Origin: Piper betle
Taxonomy: Eukaryota; Streptophyta; Magnoliopsida; Piperales; Piperaceae
Length of the DNA stretch: 64,000 nucleotides
Direction: 5' to 3'
Assembly: GCA_033002965.1 (NCBI GenBank)
Contig: JAURVB010014088.1
Location: 56,001-120,000, forward strand
Shown: positions 51,325 through 63,869 of the stretch, in pieces
Position numbering within the stretch: position 1 is the first letter of the stretch
How the letters are laid out: the number at the start of each line of letters is the position of its first letter
The notes under the pieces: model-generated
Told to the model about the DNA's origin: nothing
Seen by the model: only the letters and a program-made list of their open reading frames with translations
Databases searched by the model: none
Position numbers and translations under genes: made by a program

Positions 51325-54305
51325 ATGCCAGGCCCAGGTATGCAATTTGTGTGTCTTGTATTCTGGGTTGATGCCAATTTGGTGTAAGAAGCTCTGAAGT
51401 ATGCTTCTTTTTTTCCGATGCGAATGGGTTGGTGATGGAAATTTTGATTTTTTTAATGACATTTTTTTTTGTCAATTGGTATGAGGTTGATTGAGAGGTA
51501 TTATCAGTTTTTGGTGCATAGAGCCATAATTTTAGAAAATTCGTGTTCGTGAGTGTTAGCCTAATATTGCTTTCATTAAGTAGATAAGTGAAACTCATTT
51601 TTACTGTGCATTTCAATCAATATTGTCATACAAGCAATAGTAGAAACTAATTGCCAGTACTTTCATTATGTTTATGAGATGTTATCAGTTCTTGGTGCAT
51701 GGAATCATATTTTTCTTCACTTGTACTATGAGAAAATTTCACGTTTGTGAGTGTAACTTATAAATCTCAGAAGATTGCTTTTAGATTTATGAATCACATT
51801 TTTATTATACATTTCCATCCAAATTGTCTTTGAAGCAGCAATTGGCAGTAACCAATTACAAGTACTTTTTTTCTGTTTATTCATCTCTTTACCCTCTTTC
51901 ATTATGTTTATGAGATTGCATGATTAATGGTTTTTACCACATTTACATTGTTATTTAATATACTGTCTGATATCAGCTGCTGGAGTTGGTGGAAATGGCC
52001 GTAATCCTTTAGCTCAGGAAGCAATTGGATAATCTTGAGAAGGATGCTAAAAGCCGAAAGTCTGCCATGAAAGAACTGAAATCTTTTGTGGAAGATCTTG
52101 ATTCAAAATCTATTCCTCTCTTTTTAGCACAAGTTTCACAAGAAAATGGGCCCAGTTTTACCTCAAGAGAGTATACTATATCTTTGTATGAAGTCCTCGC
52201 TAGATTCCATGGCCCCGAAATTGTTCCACATATTGACAACATCATGTTAACTATTGTCACTACTCTGAAGTCCAGTGCTGGATCTATTCCCCTGCAGCAG
52301 GCCTGCTCAAAAGTTGTTCTTGCTATTGCTAGATATGGCATTGAGCCTTCGACTCCTGAACAAGAAAAAGCAAAAATTATTTATTCCTTGTGTAAACCTT
52401 TGTCTGATTTGTTAATCAACCGGCCAGAAAGTGCAGCATCAGGATCTGCATTGTGTCTGAAGGCACTAGTAGAATCTGAAAATTGGAGATTTGCGTCAAA
52501 TGAAATTGTTGTTGAAGTTTGCCTCAGAGTAGCTGGAGCTTTAAAAGATGGCCTGATGCAGACTAATTCTCACATGGGATTGACCATGACATTGGCTGCT
52601 CGCAATAGCTTGGTGATTGAGGCCTATGCAGGATTCATTATTCAATCTGCAATACAAATGTTAAGAGGAGGTGGTAAAGAGGTCAACCTACATAGAAGGC
52701 TTACAGCTATTCAAATGGTAAACTGTTTGATGAAGTGTGTTGACATGAGAAGTATTTCCAGTGAGTTGGAAGACATAATAGATGCTTTGGAGAATTGTGA
52801 TTTGGATCAAATGGAATGTGTTAGAGGCGCAGCAAGTGAGGCCTTACAGACAGCAAAAACTTTGTGTGCAAATATTTCTCAAAGGAAATTAAACTCTGTA
52901 AATTGTTTCAACACCAGGCAAACTGCTTCTTGCCGAAGTTGTACCTCCCATAAGGAAAGTGATAGTTTGAGAGTCAATGAGGATGGATCACCTGGATCAG
53001 AATATCCCGAATCCCAGACTGTTGATTCTTTCCTTGAAGAAGAATCTGTGGTTGAATCTCCATTATCCTCTTTCGACTTTGAAGACAGTGAGTTGACAAA
53101 GGAGGAGACTCTTGGAAAGTGGGAATGGTGGAGTTGATGGTTTAATGTCACAAGCTGGAAGCTCATCAGATTTGTTATTAAGTTATTCTCAGGATGTCCT
53201 GTACCGTGACGAGGAGGGGAAAGAACGCTTAAGGTCATTTTCAGGATATGATCAGATGAATCATACAAGTGCAAAATCAGGAAGTTCTACATCAAGTTGG
53301 CAGGTATTCAGTTGATAGTTAATGCCACGTGTTATATTTGTTAAAAGATCAAACTTGTTTTGGATACATTGCTAATTTCTTGTGGAAATTAACTATTATA
53401 TCACACTTCCTCTAATATGACTATAACAAAATGGAGTTGATGATTTAGTTGCTATTTTTTCATAATAACACTTACGTAAATATTAATGTTTCTAAAAAAT
53501 ATATGTTGTAAATTTTAGATGGTCTAACTACTTGTTCTAAAAGTTCGAATTATTAGGAAAGAAAACCACTAAATATTTATTTCAACACTCCCCTCACATG
53601 CAAGTAGATTTTTTAAAGCTTAGCAAGTAGACAAATACGGGGCAAATAGTCCGTTGGACATAATATGGGGCAAATTAATATTTTTTAGACAAATATCGCC
53701 AATAAAATTTGAACCTCAGTCCTTTGGCTCTAATACCATGCAAATTTTAGATATCTCAAAAACTCGAGCTATTAGGAAAGAGAATAACTAAATATTTATT
53801 TCAATGTATACTATGACTTAACATGTTATTCTTTATTCAGACGTCACTTCCTGAGTCTAACATTGATGATGCTGATGTCTTTGCAACTCCAAGAAAGTTC
53901 ATGGATGAGGAGCATGGCAGCTGTGAGTTATCTGAGAAGCAGTCTGTAGAATTATGCTCCCCAAGGTCATCCAGAATTGAGGACAGCATTATATCAGGTA
54001 GCTTTGGGGCAAGGCTAAAACGTAGAAGGGACAAAAGCAGGCTGTTGACGACTGATGTCGAGAGCTTTAAGCCGGTATCACCTATGCAATGCATCCCGAG
54101 TGAAGCTAAGAACTCAGAAATATCAGCAAGTTTTGACGTTGAAAAACGCGGTAAATTTGGGAGTCTGAAGGGATTCAACACGATAAATTTGGCCAAGGGC
54201 AGAAGTATTTTAATGTGTTGCGTCATGCTAGCAATTATTGCACTTGTTATGCTGGAGCTGCAGACTGAAAGCTTAGAGAAGAATTTCGTTCTGGTACCCA
54301 CTTGA
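51325..54305 (+). CDS. SINE1: ARM-repeat KASH protein of the nuclear envelope (SINE1/SINE2-like)
   Basis: Exons at 51977-53303 and 53841-54305, plus a possible tiny exon at 51325-51337 (more likely 5' UTR). The ARM-type helical domain reads LEKDAKSRKSAMKELKSFVE, ISLYEVLARFHGPEIVPHID, QACSKVVLAIARYGIEPSTP, SGSALCLKALVESENWRFAS and QMECVRGAASEALQTAKTLC. The C-terminus has one transmembrane helix (LMCCVMLAIIALVMLEL) and a short luminal tail ending LVPT; a terminal x-Pro-Thr after one membrane span is the plant KASH signature that binds SUN proteins. SINE1 decorates actin in guard cells; which paralogue this is remains open. Two frame breaks: near 51995-52021 (ATGGCCGTAATCC..., where family members begin MGR...) and near 53115-53135, where LGKWEWWS-stop should run on as NGGVDGLMSQAGSSSDLLLS. 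Exon phases elsewhere are intact. Confidence 0.85.
53507..53806 (-). mobile_element. TRIM-like element in SINE-like intron
   Basis: Two short LTR-like repeats (53507-53587 and 53739-53806) share AAATTTTAGAT, GAATTATTAGGAAAG or close variant, and ACTAAATATTTATTTCAA. The sequence abutting the right copy, GGCTCTAATACCA (53726-53738), is the reverse complement of a near-perfect tRNA-Met primer-binding site, and CTCCCCTCAC directly after the left copy is the reverse complement of a polypurine tract. The layout on the minus strand is LTR-PBS-internal-PPT-LTR in only 300 bp. Confidence 0.8.
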
Positions 54306-55326
54306 TTTGTTTATAGTTTTGTCGTTTGATGGCTGTGAAAGTGATATTTTGAACAGTAAGTAAATATTTACGGGCAACTTCTTGCATTTTTTTACAGCAT
54401 ATCGGTTGCGTTATTCATATTGTCAATTATAGTTCTTGCGTGATTTCCTGGTTTTTGAATGTAAACATACCTTGATAATATGATTTATGCCTTGATAAGT
54501 TTGTGTTTGTCCCGTTGAAAAAGAAAAATCGTTCAATAAGCGTACTCGATGACTAGCCACCGTTGACCTTCCCCAAATTATGCAAAGAGGAAACGATATA
54601 TACCGAAAATATCAGTTTCGCATTGATGGAATTGACCTGAACAACGGCATCAGATGTGAGTAACAGTGTCAAAGGAGTGGAAGACGACCGAGCATTTGAA
54701 GAAGTAAAAAAACATAGGAAGAGAAATGCAAATGTTTAAGTGACCAACTAGAAGACGATTTTTTTATCTAAGAAACCATAAAATTTTTGCAACATTTATA
54801 TGAAAAAAATTTTAACCAAGGACGTTGAAACGATCATAACATGTAAAACAAGTAAATCAAAGCGTGACACAAGGAGGCAACGGAAAAATTTGCTGACCAA
54901 CTTCCTGCCTTTCTCCCCCCAAAAAATAAAATTCCAGTGTGCATCCAAGTCAAATACTCTGGAAAATGATAAATAAGTAGTTTTCTACACCAAGTTTTTG
55001 CAATTGCATCAAGAGATTGATTTTCAGGATGACAATCGCCAAAAAAATGGATACAACCTGTGTACAGTATCAACAAATGTCCACTAGAAGATTCATATAT
55101 GTTGAAAATTTCTCCAAAGAAGCTTATGTTTTTGGGAAGAGCTCGATTCGCAACGCCTGCAACCGTCTTGTCTGCCAAGAAGTCCTCTCTACTGTAACAT
55201 GATACCAGCAATTCTATATGTTCATTACCATCGATATGGTTACATGGACAGGTTCACACCGCCAGGGCTGGGGTCATAACTTAAGCAGTAATATTGATGC
55301 AAGGATACAGCCTCAATATCCCTGTG
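54306..55326. other. Convergent intergenic region between the SINE-like gene and TOZ
   Basis: 3' flanks of two convergent genes. No recognisable exon. Confidence 0.5.
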
Positions 55327-58300
55327 TTAAGACGCTTTAGTTTTTTTACTTGATCCAGTTTTTAATTTCTTCGATTTTCGCTTCTTCGATGTATTGTTTT
55401 CTGAAACCGCAACATTATCTTTTTGCCCTTCTCCGGATTCCTCTGTTACAGTTGAATCTTCTGCTGGTCCTGGAGGTACTGATCTGTAACCCCCATAATC
55501 TGGCTCAACAGACAACCCGCCTAGCGTGTAGTCCCAAAGATATGTGCCCGGTTCAAGCCTATTCATCCTGCTCAAATGCCTTTTTGAGTATGGTTCGAGG
55601 CCCTCGAGGAGTTCACCAAATCCTTCCATCTGCAATATATACACAAAATAACCAGCTTCAAGATACAATTGCCGTGTAACAACTGAACTAAAATACAAAT
55701 ACCTACAATAATGTATTTAGGCTCTCCGCTCAAACAAACCACCACCAGAAAAAAGAGTAAAATCATGCAGCAATTATAAAAGAAAAGAGAACATGCAAAA
55801 TAATCTCTTGTTCAATCCACAAAAATTAAATTTATAAAAAGCTGAAACAGCTTAATGCCGTCATTTTATTCTCATTAGACTTAAGATCACTTGTAAAAAC
55901 ATTGCAGAAAGTACCTCAATAATCTCATTTGGAGAGAAAATATTGAAAAAGCGAAATAGCACAATTTGTGCAACATGGCACAGCTTTGGCTTTGTATTCC
56001 ATTCTCGAACATACTCAAGAAGCAAATGACTACCATCTATCCCCAAACTACGTAAAGCCTTGTCAATCTGATCTTCAGCATCTCCTTTCCTGCAGATATT
56101 TTACATGTATCAATTTAAAAGCTAAAACATGAAAAGAAAATCTAATAACATATCATTACTTGCATAGTTCTGCCAATAAGGAATAGAGTCTGGAAGGCCG
56201 GCGCAGTTCAAATGCCAGCTGAATGGCTTTGGTGTAATCATCACATGTTGCTGCGAGATTCAGACTAACTCCTTTCTCCTCCTCCTCTGCCTATATTATC
56301 AGTGCATGAGTTTTCATAAACAGTACAAATAATCATTCTAACAATGTGCAACAAAAAGTTGAAGAAAAATACGATGCCATTGGGTCAACTTCCGAGACAA
56401 TAAACACATTTTTATAAGAAGCAATTGGATAGAGGGTAAAAATGACCTCAAAGGAAAATTTTAGTTTGCAATGCCTACGTAGGCTCCATTTGGTTAGCAT
56501 GAAAGAAATGTAAAATCGATGAAATCAATACATGGTAATTCATGGCAAAAACATTGATCTTCCACTAAAAATGGATGATTCATCCATTTTTAGAGTATAT
56601 ATTACGGTAAGATGCAAGTAAGACTTCATACCAAGTGGTCCCCCTGGAATTTTTATCTCGACCAATTTATTATCAAAAACAAAAGTAAAAGGAGGAAAGT
56701 TTATCTGTGAAGAGATTTTTCATCTCATATTTGCATCATAACTATTTCTTTGTAAATTATAACTAAGAACCTTCATGCATTTTACATCTTTTTTCATGAC
56801 AACCAAATGGACCTCAGTGAAGATAATGGAGGTGAGAGAAGAAATACAAGAAAAATCAAAGAAAGAGCAAATCAATGAGGAAATACATAAACTCAAGAAA
56901 AATATGAAGGAGATAAGCTTTATGACGAACTTCATCATCTTATAATGATTTTGGACCCATCTCCATTCATTACCTCCTTCAATAACTCCATTACCATTCC
57001 CTTGATTCCCACTATATGGACTCTCCCAACTCTATTCCCATGATTCCCCATTTTATGGATTCCTTCAATATTTAGTGGCGAGCAACTCCCCTTTAGCAAC
57101 TTCGGACAAAAAATGAATCTATTCTTTAACTATCCAATCACAATTTATGTTTTGCAGGGTTTTAGTCCAACTTAAGATTCCGAGAGGCAAATGATAAAAT
57201 CAAATTCCTTCATCGATCTATGCCACAAAGAAGCAAAATAAGAAGATTTTGTATAAGACTTAGGGAAAAGATAATTTGACGACTGTCTCACTTGTTTTTT
57301 AGAAGCTTCTCGTTCATCATCGGCAGTGCTATCAAACCACAGATTTACAACAGCATCACCACCGCCAGTTGCAAGCATCTCACTTCTTTTTCCAACAGCT
57401 AGTGCCCAAACCTTGAGGATAAAAAGGCAATTTAGCATCAATGAGCAAAATACCAAAGAAGCATGTTAACAGCCAGTCATAGAAGTCTACAAGATATATA
57501 CCATGATACCATCCATTAGAAAGATAGTCATCTAACATATTTTTGGACAAGCATGCCTAAACAATATGTTATTAAAAATGTTGCTGTCAAAGATAAACAA
57601 CTCACAACACAAAAGTCAGAGAATCTTGTAAAAATCTCTAAGAGATGTGGAAAAATTTCACATATTTGGTCATGCAAGAAAATTCCTGTCTTGGGCTAGG
57701 TATTGCTTCCATCCAATTCACAAGATCTACACCTTGCTGAGGATGGCTAATTGCGAACTGTGATAACATTTAATCCTATTCTCAAATAAAACAATTGTTT
57801 GTTCAAGTGCAAATAACCTTATCCTCATGCTGGTCATAAGTTGCAACACACTCATTGGATTTTACATTCCACAGCTTGACTTGACCATCAGCACCTAAAT
57901 GCAAAAATATAAAACCAACGGTCAGGGAAGAACCATCTTTAATAAAGATAAAAAAACATCCAATACATGATCATTGTTAATGAGAGAAGGTTTACCACAA
58001 GAAACAAACTGACTTCCTCTTGTAAGAAATGAAACTCGTAAGACACTTGATGCATGTCCCTCAAATGTTTTTAAACATGCACCACAAGATATTTCCCATA
58101 TCTTCACTTTTCTATCACCAGATGAAGTGATGACACATTTATCTACAGGAGAGAACTCCACAGACCAAATGCCTCGTTTGTGACCTTCAAGGGTGGCAAC
58201 TTTAACCAAATTTGGAAGGCTCCATATGCAAGCTGTATGATCCTAAATCGAACCAAATAACAATATCAACAATGCTTTGCACTCATGTATTCTGAATAGT

Positions 58301-61300
58301 ACAATAACATAGTTGTACATCTCTAACCTGGGATCCACTACAAACAAATGCATCATCAGGCGAAACAGCAACAGAATTAATATCTCCTTTGCCATGGCTA
58401 GCATCTTTCTTGCCATGTGCAGCCACAACTGCTTTGGATTTCAGATTAATTGTCACATCCAAATGCTCGGGCAGATTATCCAAGCCCCATACCATAAGGG
58501 TGCCATCACTACCAGGAGAATGCAATTGATTTAGAAAAAGCATAAGCTTAAGATATTCTACTGCAACAAATCGGATCAAGATAATTTAATTAATCACAAA
58601 CCTACTGCCAGTGACAAAAAAATTATTCTGCTTCCTCGAAAATGCCACTGCTCCAACAGCAGCCATGTGTCCCGTACCAATACCAACACACGATCTGCTC
58701 TGGTCATCCCACAATCGTACCTAAAAGTAAAACAGATTGTTCATTCGAAGAAAGTCAAGAAAAAAGGTTTGAAATCAAGTGACGTTAATGACGATTTCTT
58801 TCACTACAATAATTAACAAGGACTGTGCAAGAAAAAAATTTTGAGACTTCAATTTCATTCATTATTCACAGTGTCTACATTGCAGAGAGGAGAAATCCTA
58901 ACAACTGTACTTGATGTTTAGTGGCAAAAAGTTTCTTGATTTCCACACTTAATATCCAGAGAACAAAAACAACCAGAGATGACTGAGGTTGCAATATGCA
59001 AATGATTGACTATAGATGCTTACACTCTTGTCCTTGCTCCCAGTAAGGATTAGTGCCCTTCCAGAATTCCAAACACATGTGTCAAGGCAAAGCACTATGT
59101 CTGTGTGGCCCACTAGCACATATGAACATGACATAGAAGCAAGGTCATATACTCGAACCTGTAATTACATTATCACCACGTGTAGTCAGACATCAACACA
59201 TTAAAACATGCTAATAGAGGACGTCTAAACTGCATCATCATAACTGCCTACACAAAAGCCATGCCCTAACATCAGCATTATGAGTAACATTCTGTTCTTT
59301 TTTCTATGCTATTTGCATCCCCTAAGAAATGAATTATATTTTGGTAACAAAGATCTTCTGTACCTTCATTAAAGCTGCAAATTGGTACAAGCCAAAAATT
59401 GTTTTAACAGACAGCATATTTTATTAATTACTTATCCCTACTGAGAGCAGTATAAAAAAAAATGTTCAATCAACCCTGCAGTTACAAACTAGTTTGTCTC
59501 TTTTTCAGTTTTTATTGACGCTTTTATGTTGCCGATTTTCAAATTATTGGAGATGCAAAATCCATGCCTCTTTCCACATCCTAGCTTGAGATCATGGTTC
59601 ACAATCTTACAAAGAAATCTCTAGGTCAAGAAGGGGCCTAGACCGAACCACTCCAAGAGATGTGACTTGTGTGCCTTGGCAAGATCTCACAACAATCTGC
59701 GAGATATCACCAAGATCTACTAACTATCATGAAATTAAAAATGAACTTTCTTTGTTTGGATAAAATTGGAGAAAAATCCTTAGCATTATAGCAGATATGG
59801 AGAACTGGCCTCATATAAGATTCTATCTAGTTTATTTAGTTATGGAAAGTTTATAGAAGTCAACCATAACATAGATTGTAAACAGTTGTACCTAAATACA
59901 TATAACTCTTTTTGTTGCATATAATTGCATTTATACTATTACTAAGCTTATATCCTATATTTATAAAATCAAATATCTCTGAGGTCTTTACAACCTCTAT
60001 CAGAGTACTGTTTTCCACCGTCCAAAGAGGATCTGAGATCCAAAGATGAAAACCTTGGCTGGGATAAGTTATATGGTTATGATGATGAAGACAGTTTCTA
60101 GAGACCTACTTTTGGCCTTCTACTAGTATTAAAAATCATCAAGCAGGCAGTGCTAACATTTGAAACTTTTGCCCTAAACTGTTTTATGTGTAGGATAATA
60201 AATCACGACATTTAAATACCTAGGACAAACATTCTGTTGTGAGAGTTGATGAGTTAAATAGCCTCTTTCCTTGTGTGTTTGAATAAAATTACTGTTAAGA
60301 AAATAGGTACGTAGTTTATGATTTTGTCCACAAAATCAGTATTTAAAGATTATGTTCTTATTATCATGTACTGTTGTATTGTATAAATGTACCATAAGGA
60401 AAAGGTGATTCTCACATTGAGAACACCACGTCATATTCTCCTAACTATCTCTGTTTTGCTACTGTCTTATCATAGTTCTCACTATGCTATATGGTTTCTA
60501 AATTATAAAATCCAACTACAGATTAAAAAAATTATAACTGCGCAGAAAATAACATGCCTGTTCCAGATTTGTAGCTACAGCAAGAAACCCTTCCTGATCA
60601 CCCAAAAACTTAAGATCAACAATCTCTTCATTGTAACCTACAAGCCGTCTCCACAATTGTAACTGAAATTTTCCATCAGATGATTGAGCAGGCCGATAGA
60701 ACAAAAACTGCTGATCAGAAGTCACGCATAGCAATCCTTGATTGAACGGCAAAACAATAGCCGAAGTAAAACCTCGCCTTCCATCATCCTTGTCAGAGAC
60801 TACAGTAGCATCTGAGAATGACTGCTCATATATGCAACTTACACTGTCATAATTAAACAAAACAAATATGTTAAAGTTGTTTCAAAACAAGAGTCGAACA
60901 ATTATACATTTTCCTTTTCCTAATTCAGACCATCTTTTAGTGTATAATATAAGGATCAGATTCCAGTTTAAACATTAAAAACTTTGCTCAAGAATCAAGA
61001 GCATCTGACACGTAGTCTATGGAACTGCACAATAAAAGTACTTATTCAAAGGCTAATTATTTGACAGGAGAAGAATTGTCCCAAGAAAAGTGGTCATTCC
61101 TTGTATGTACGAATGTGAAAAAATCAGGATCAGGGTTCACCACGTAAAAACAAGGGTACAATTTTTTTAAAAAAAAGCTGAAAAACTAATTATTTCCAGA
61201 GAAAACAAAGGCAATACTGAATCTAGGAAAAAAATTCTTTCAATGCTAGACAATTGGCTGGGGTTAAAGCATTTGAATACATCCGGCCAAACTGATTAAC

Positions 61301-63866
61301 AAAATAAAAGTGTTCATAATAAAAGATAACAAATAGACTCATGGTAGAAATGGTTTGTGGTGTTAGATAAGTTGAGCAAAAGCATACCCAGTTGAGCTCC
61401 ATGCTCGAACAATACCCCGTTCACCAACAGTAAAGAAAAGCACGGGTGGTGAAGCAGAGTTCATCATATTTCCATTTGAAATATGTGAGGTGATGCAAGA
61501 TAGAAAATCATTGTCCTTGGGAATAACACAAACTGATTCAAGGGCTTCATATGTTGGTACTGTTGCCTTGAAGCTGTAGTTTCGCAGATCCCATAAATTC
61601 ACAACCTGAAACATTGGTCACTAATTCAACAAGATGTAGAATAGCCAAGCAGACTAAGCTCATTAGAATAAGTTTTTTTAAAGAACAAAACAGAATGTAA
61701 GCTATTTTGCGGGAAACGCTACAAAGTCCATAACAACAAAGTGATGAAACACAGAATTTGATGAAAGAACAATTACTTTAACAATGATATTTCACCAAAT
61801 TGGTGATTAGCACATTAGGGTGAGCTGCGAGCATGAGTCTTGAAATAGCAATATTCTATCCTGCCCCAAACATCGTGATATATCATCTATTTTGAAAGCT
61901 GTGATGGTCATGCATTTCAATATAATTTTGTATATTTCAAATTCAATCAAAATGTTAACACTCATCCATTAACTATCATAGTTCTTGGCTCCTATGAAAT
62001 CTATGCAGTATCTACTCATGCACAAGGTTTTGCTTCAACATGATTGGAAGCCAAGTGGTTGTTGTACAACTTGGTAATAAAAGCTCTATATTCTACATCT
62101 AAGACTTCCCAAGCTATCCATCAAAATCCATGAATCATCACGAACTATCCTTATATAGCAGTTAACCTTCAAGAAAATAATGAAAGAGAAAAGCTTGCTC
62201 TGATAATGTAGGTAATTATCCCACTCATGCTCTTCTTTTCCAATCTATAATCTTAATAAAAATCTGTTGGACGCCAGCACTTTCAATGTTAAGCTTGCAC
62301 CATATCAATATCAGAACTGCATATGCATTTAAAATTTTAAACAATGCAAGATATGAAAGGCTTAATTGAAAGTAATGAACTTAAAAAATTAGTCGACAAA
62401 ATGATTATGAAAATATAGGAATATAGTCAATATGAATAAAAGTTGCTTAATCACATCAGAACAATGTTCGGCAATCTGATAGATGGCTGGTTGCATTGTA
62501 TTTCGGCAATGCCAATACCATCTCAAACAAATAAACCATAAACATTGTTACCAAAACTACAGATATAATACTGAGCAGGACTTAAAACATGCCTTGTCTC
62601 TTCCAGCACTCAGCAATGTCCATCCATTATCAGACACTGCAAGAGAAGTGACCGTTGAGAAATGCTTTTCAAAAACTGCCAAACACTTTTTGCTTTTTCT
62701 TTCAGTTTCAGAGTTCAGGTTCCACACTCTAACCGTTGCATCGTCACTCCCAGAGAACAGCTGAAACGTCAATGAAATAAAACAAAGTGAAGGAAAAAGC
62801 AATGCCACATATCCAATCAACAAAAGATGCAGTTGAAAAGAAGCTTTCGTCTGACTTTGGAGGAGACTTCATTGGTTTCACAAATACTTTTGGGTGTGGT
62901 TCGTTTGTAGGGAAGTTTAGCAGTAATTTATTACATGTTTATGTGAGTGTTGGTTGTGAGATACTCAAAAGGCATCGTTATAGTACCATATTGTTAAATG
63001 GTTTTTATTGCAAAGCGGTTAATCTGCAGTCCTGTTGGTTAAGGTAGGTTGTGATCTCCTCACAAATGCTGGCTCAAGGAAGTTAGAAAAAGAATATTTA
63101 ACAAGATCCACATCAACTCTTCCCGAGCAAATGCAAGTGTGCAAAAACAGCAAGCTCTAAAGTTTAAACCAATAATCAAGCCTACATGACTGAGCTCAAC
63201 AGAGATTAGGAACACAAATAGGCACATCAAGAGCTACACTAAGTACAATATAGAAGGGAACACCGGAAACAGCTAGCCAAAGCAAAAATCTCACCAGTAG
63301 GCTATCGGGATTGGGATGGAACAATATACTAGTCACGACCCCCTTGTGCCCGCTAAAGGAATGGGTACAAAAGCCGCCATCAGCATCCCAAACCAGAACT
63401 TTTTATCAGCCCCGGCCGTAGCAAGCAGCACGCCCGAGGGATGACATGCCATGCCCATTATAGGGCCGTCATGAGCCTATCGCACCAAATCAACATTAAA
63501 CCGTCACAAATTACAGTCCAATTCAAATAAGAAAATGAGGGAGAAGAAGAAGAAGAAGATGGGTGTACCTTCCAGGAGCGGACGCACTGGAAGGAGGAGA
63601 GGTCCCAGACCCGGAGCAGCCGGCTGTGACCGGCGGAGAAGAGGTGGGCGTCGTCGGGGCTGGAGAGCGAGTGCAGTGACGGACTCGCCGGCGCCGTCGA
63701 TGGAGTGCTTGATGGAGGCGTCGGAGGAGTCGACGATGTGGATTTTGTCGTCGCAGGCGCAGACAAGGAAGGAGGCGTCGGAGGAGACGGCGTAGGGGCC
63801 GCCCGTGTAGAAACGCTGCAGCGAAGGCACGCAGCGGTAGTTCTTCTTTAGCTTCACCGGCGCCAT
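55327..63866 (-). CDS. TOZ: WD40 U3 snoRNP / SSU-processome protein (TORMOZ; UTP13/TBL3 family)
   Basis: Fourteen exons: 63569-63866, 63295-63476, 62593-62760, 61388-61605, 60558-60843, 59024-59158, 58602-58720, 58328-58508, 57996-58242, 57818-57894, 57292-57411, 56160-56290, 55915-56089, 55327-55629; about 879 residues, as in family members. It opens MAPVKLKKNYRCVPSLQRFY and carries WD40 blades such as LFSAGHSRLLRVWDLSSFQC, LFSGSDDATVRVWNL, LLSAGRDKVVNLWDLRNYSF, GFLAVATNLEQVRVYDLASM, ILTGSKDKSVRLWDDQS, CVITSSGDRKVKIWEISCGA and MLATGGGDAVVNLWFDST. The C-terminal UTP13 domain includes LLLEYVREWNTKPKLCHVAQ and GELLEGLEPYSKRHLSRM, then a Lys-rich tail that would suit nucleolar targeting. It acts in 18S pre-rRNA processing. 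Exon 1 has a surplus base at 63662-63663 and exon 2 lacks one near 63400; read literally, translation stops after about 100 residues. Two introns use GC donors. Confidence 0.93.
56482..56815. mobile_element. MITE-like element in TOZ intron 11
   Basis: GGCTCCATTTGGTTAGCATG at the left and its imperfect reverse complement (ATTTTACATC..TTTCATGACAACCAAATGGACC) at the right form terminal inverted repeats of about 35 bp around a non-coding core of about 330 bp in total. This is typical of MITEs. The target duplication is not clear, so the superfamily is open. Confidence 0.7.
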
Positions 63867-63869
63867 CGC

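Noticed and set aside
53837..54301. 154-codon minus-strand frame
   Set aside because: Antisense shadow of the last SINE-like exon, which carries the KASH tail.
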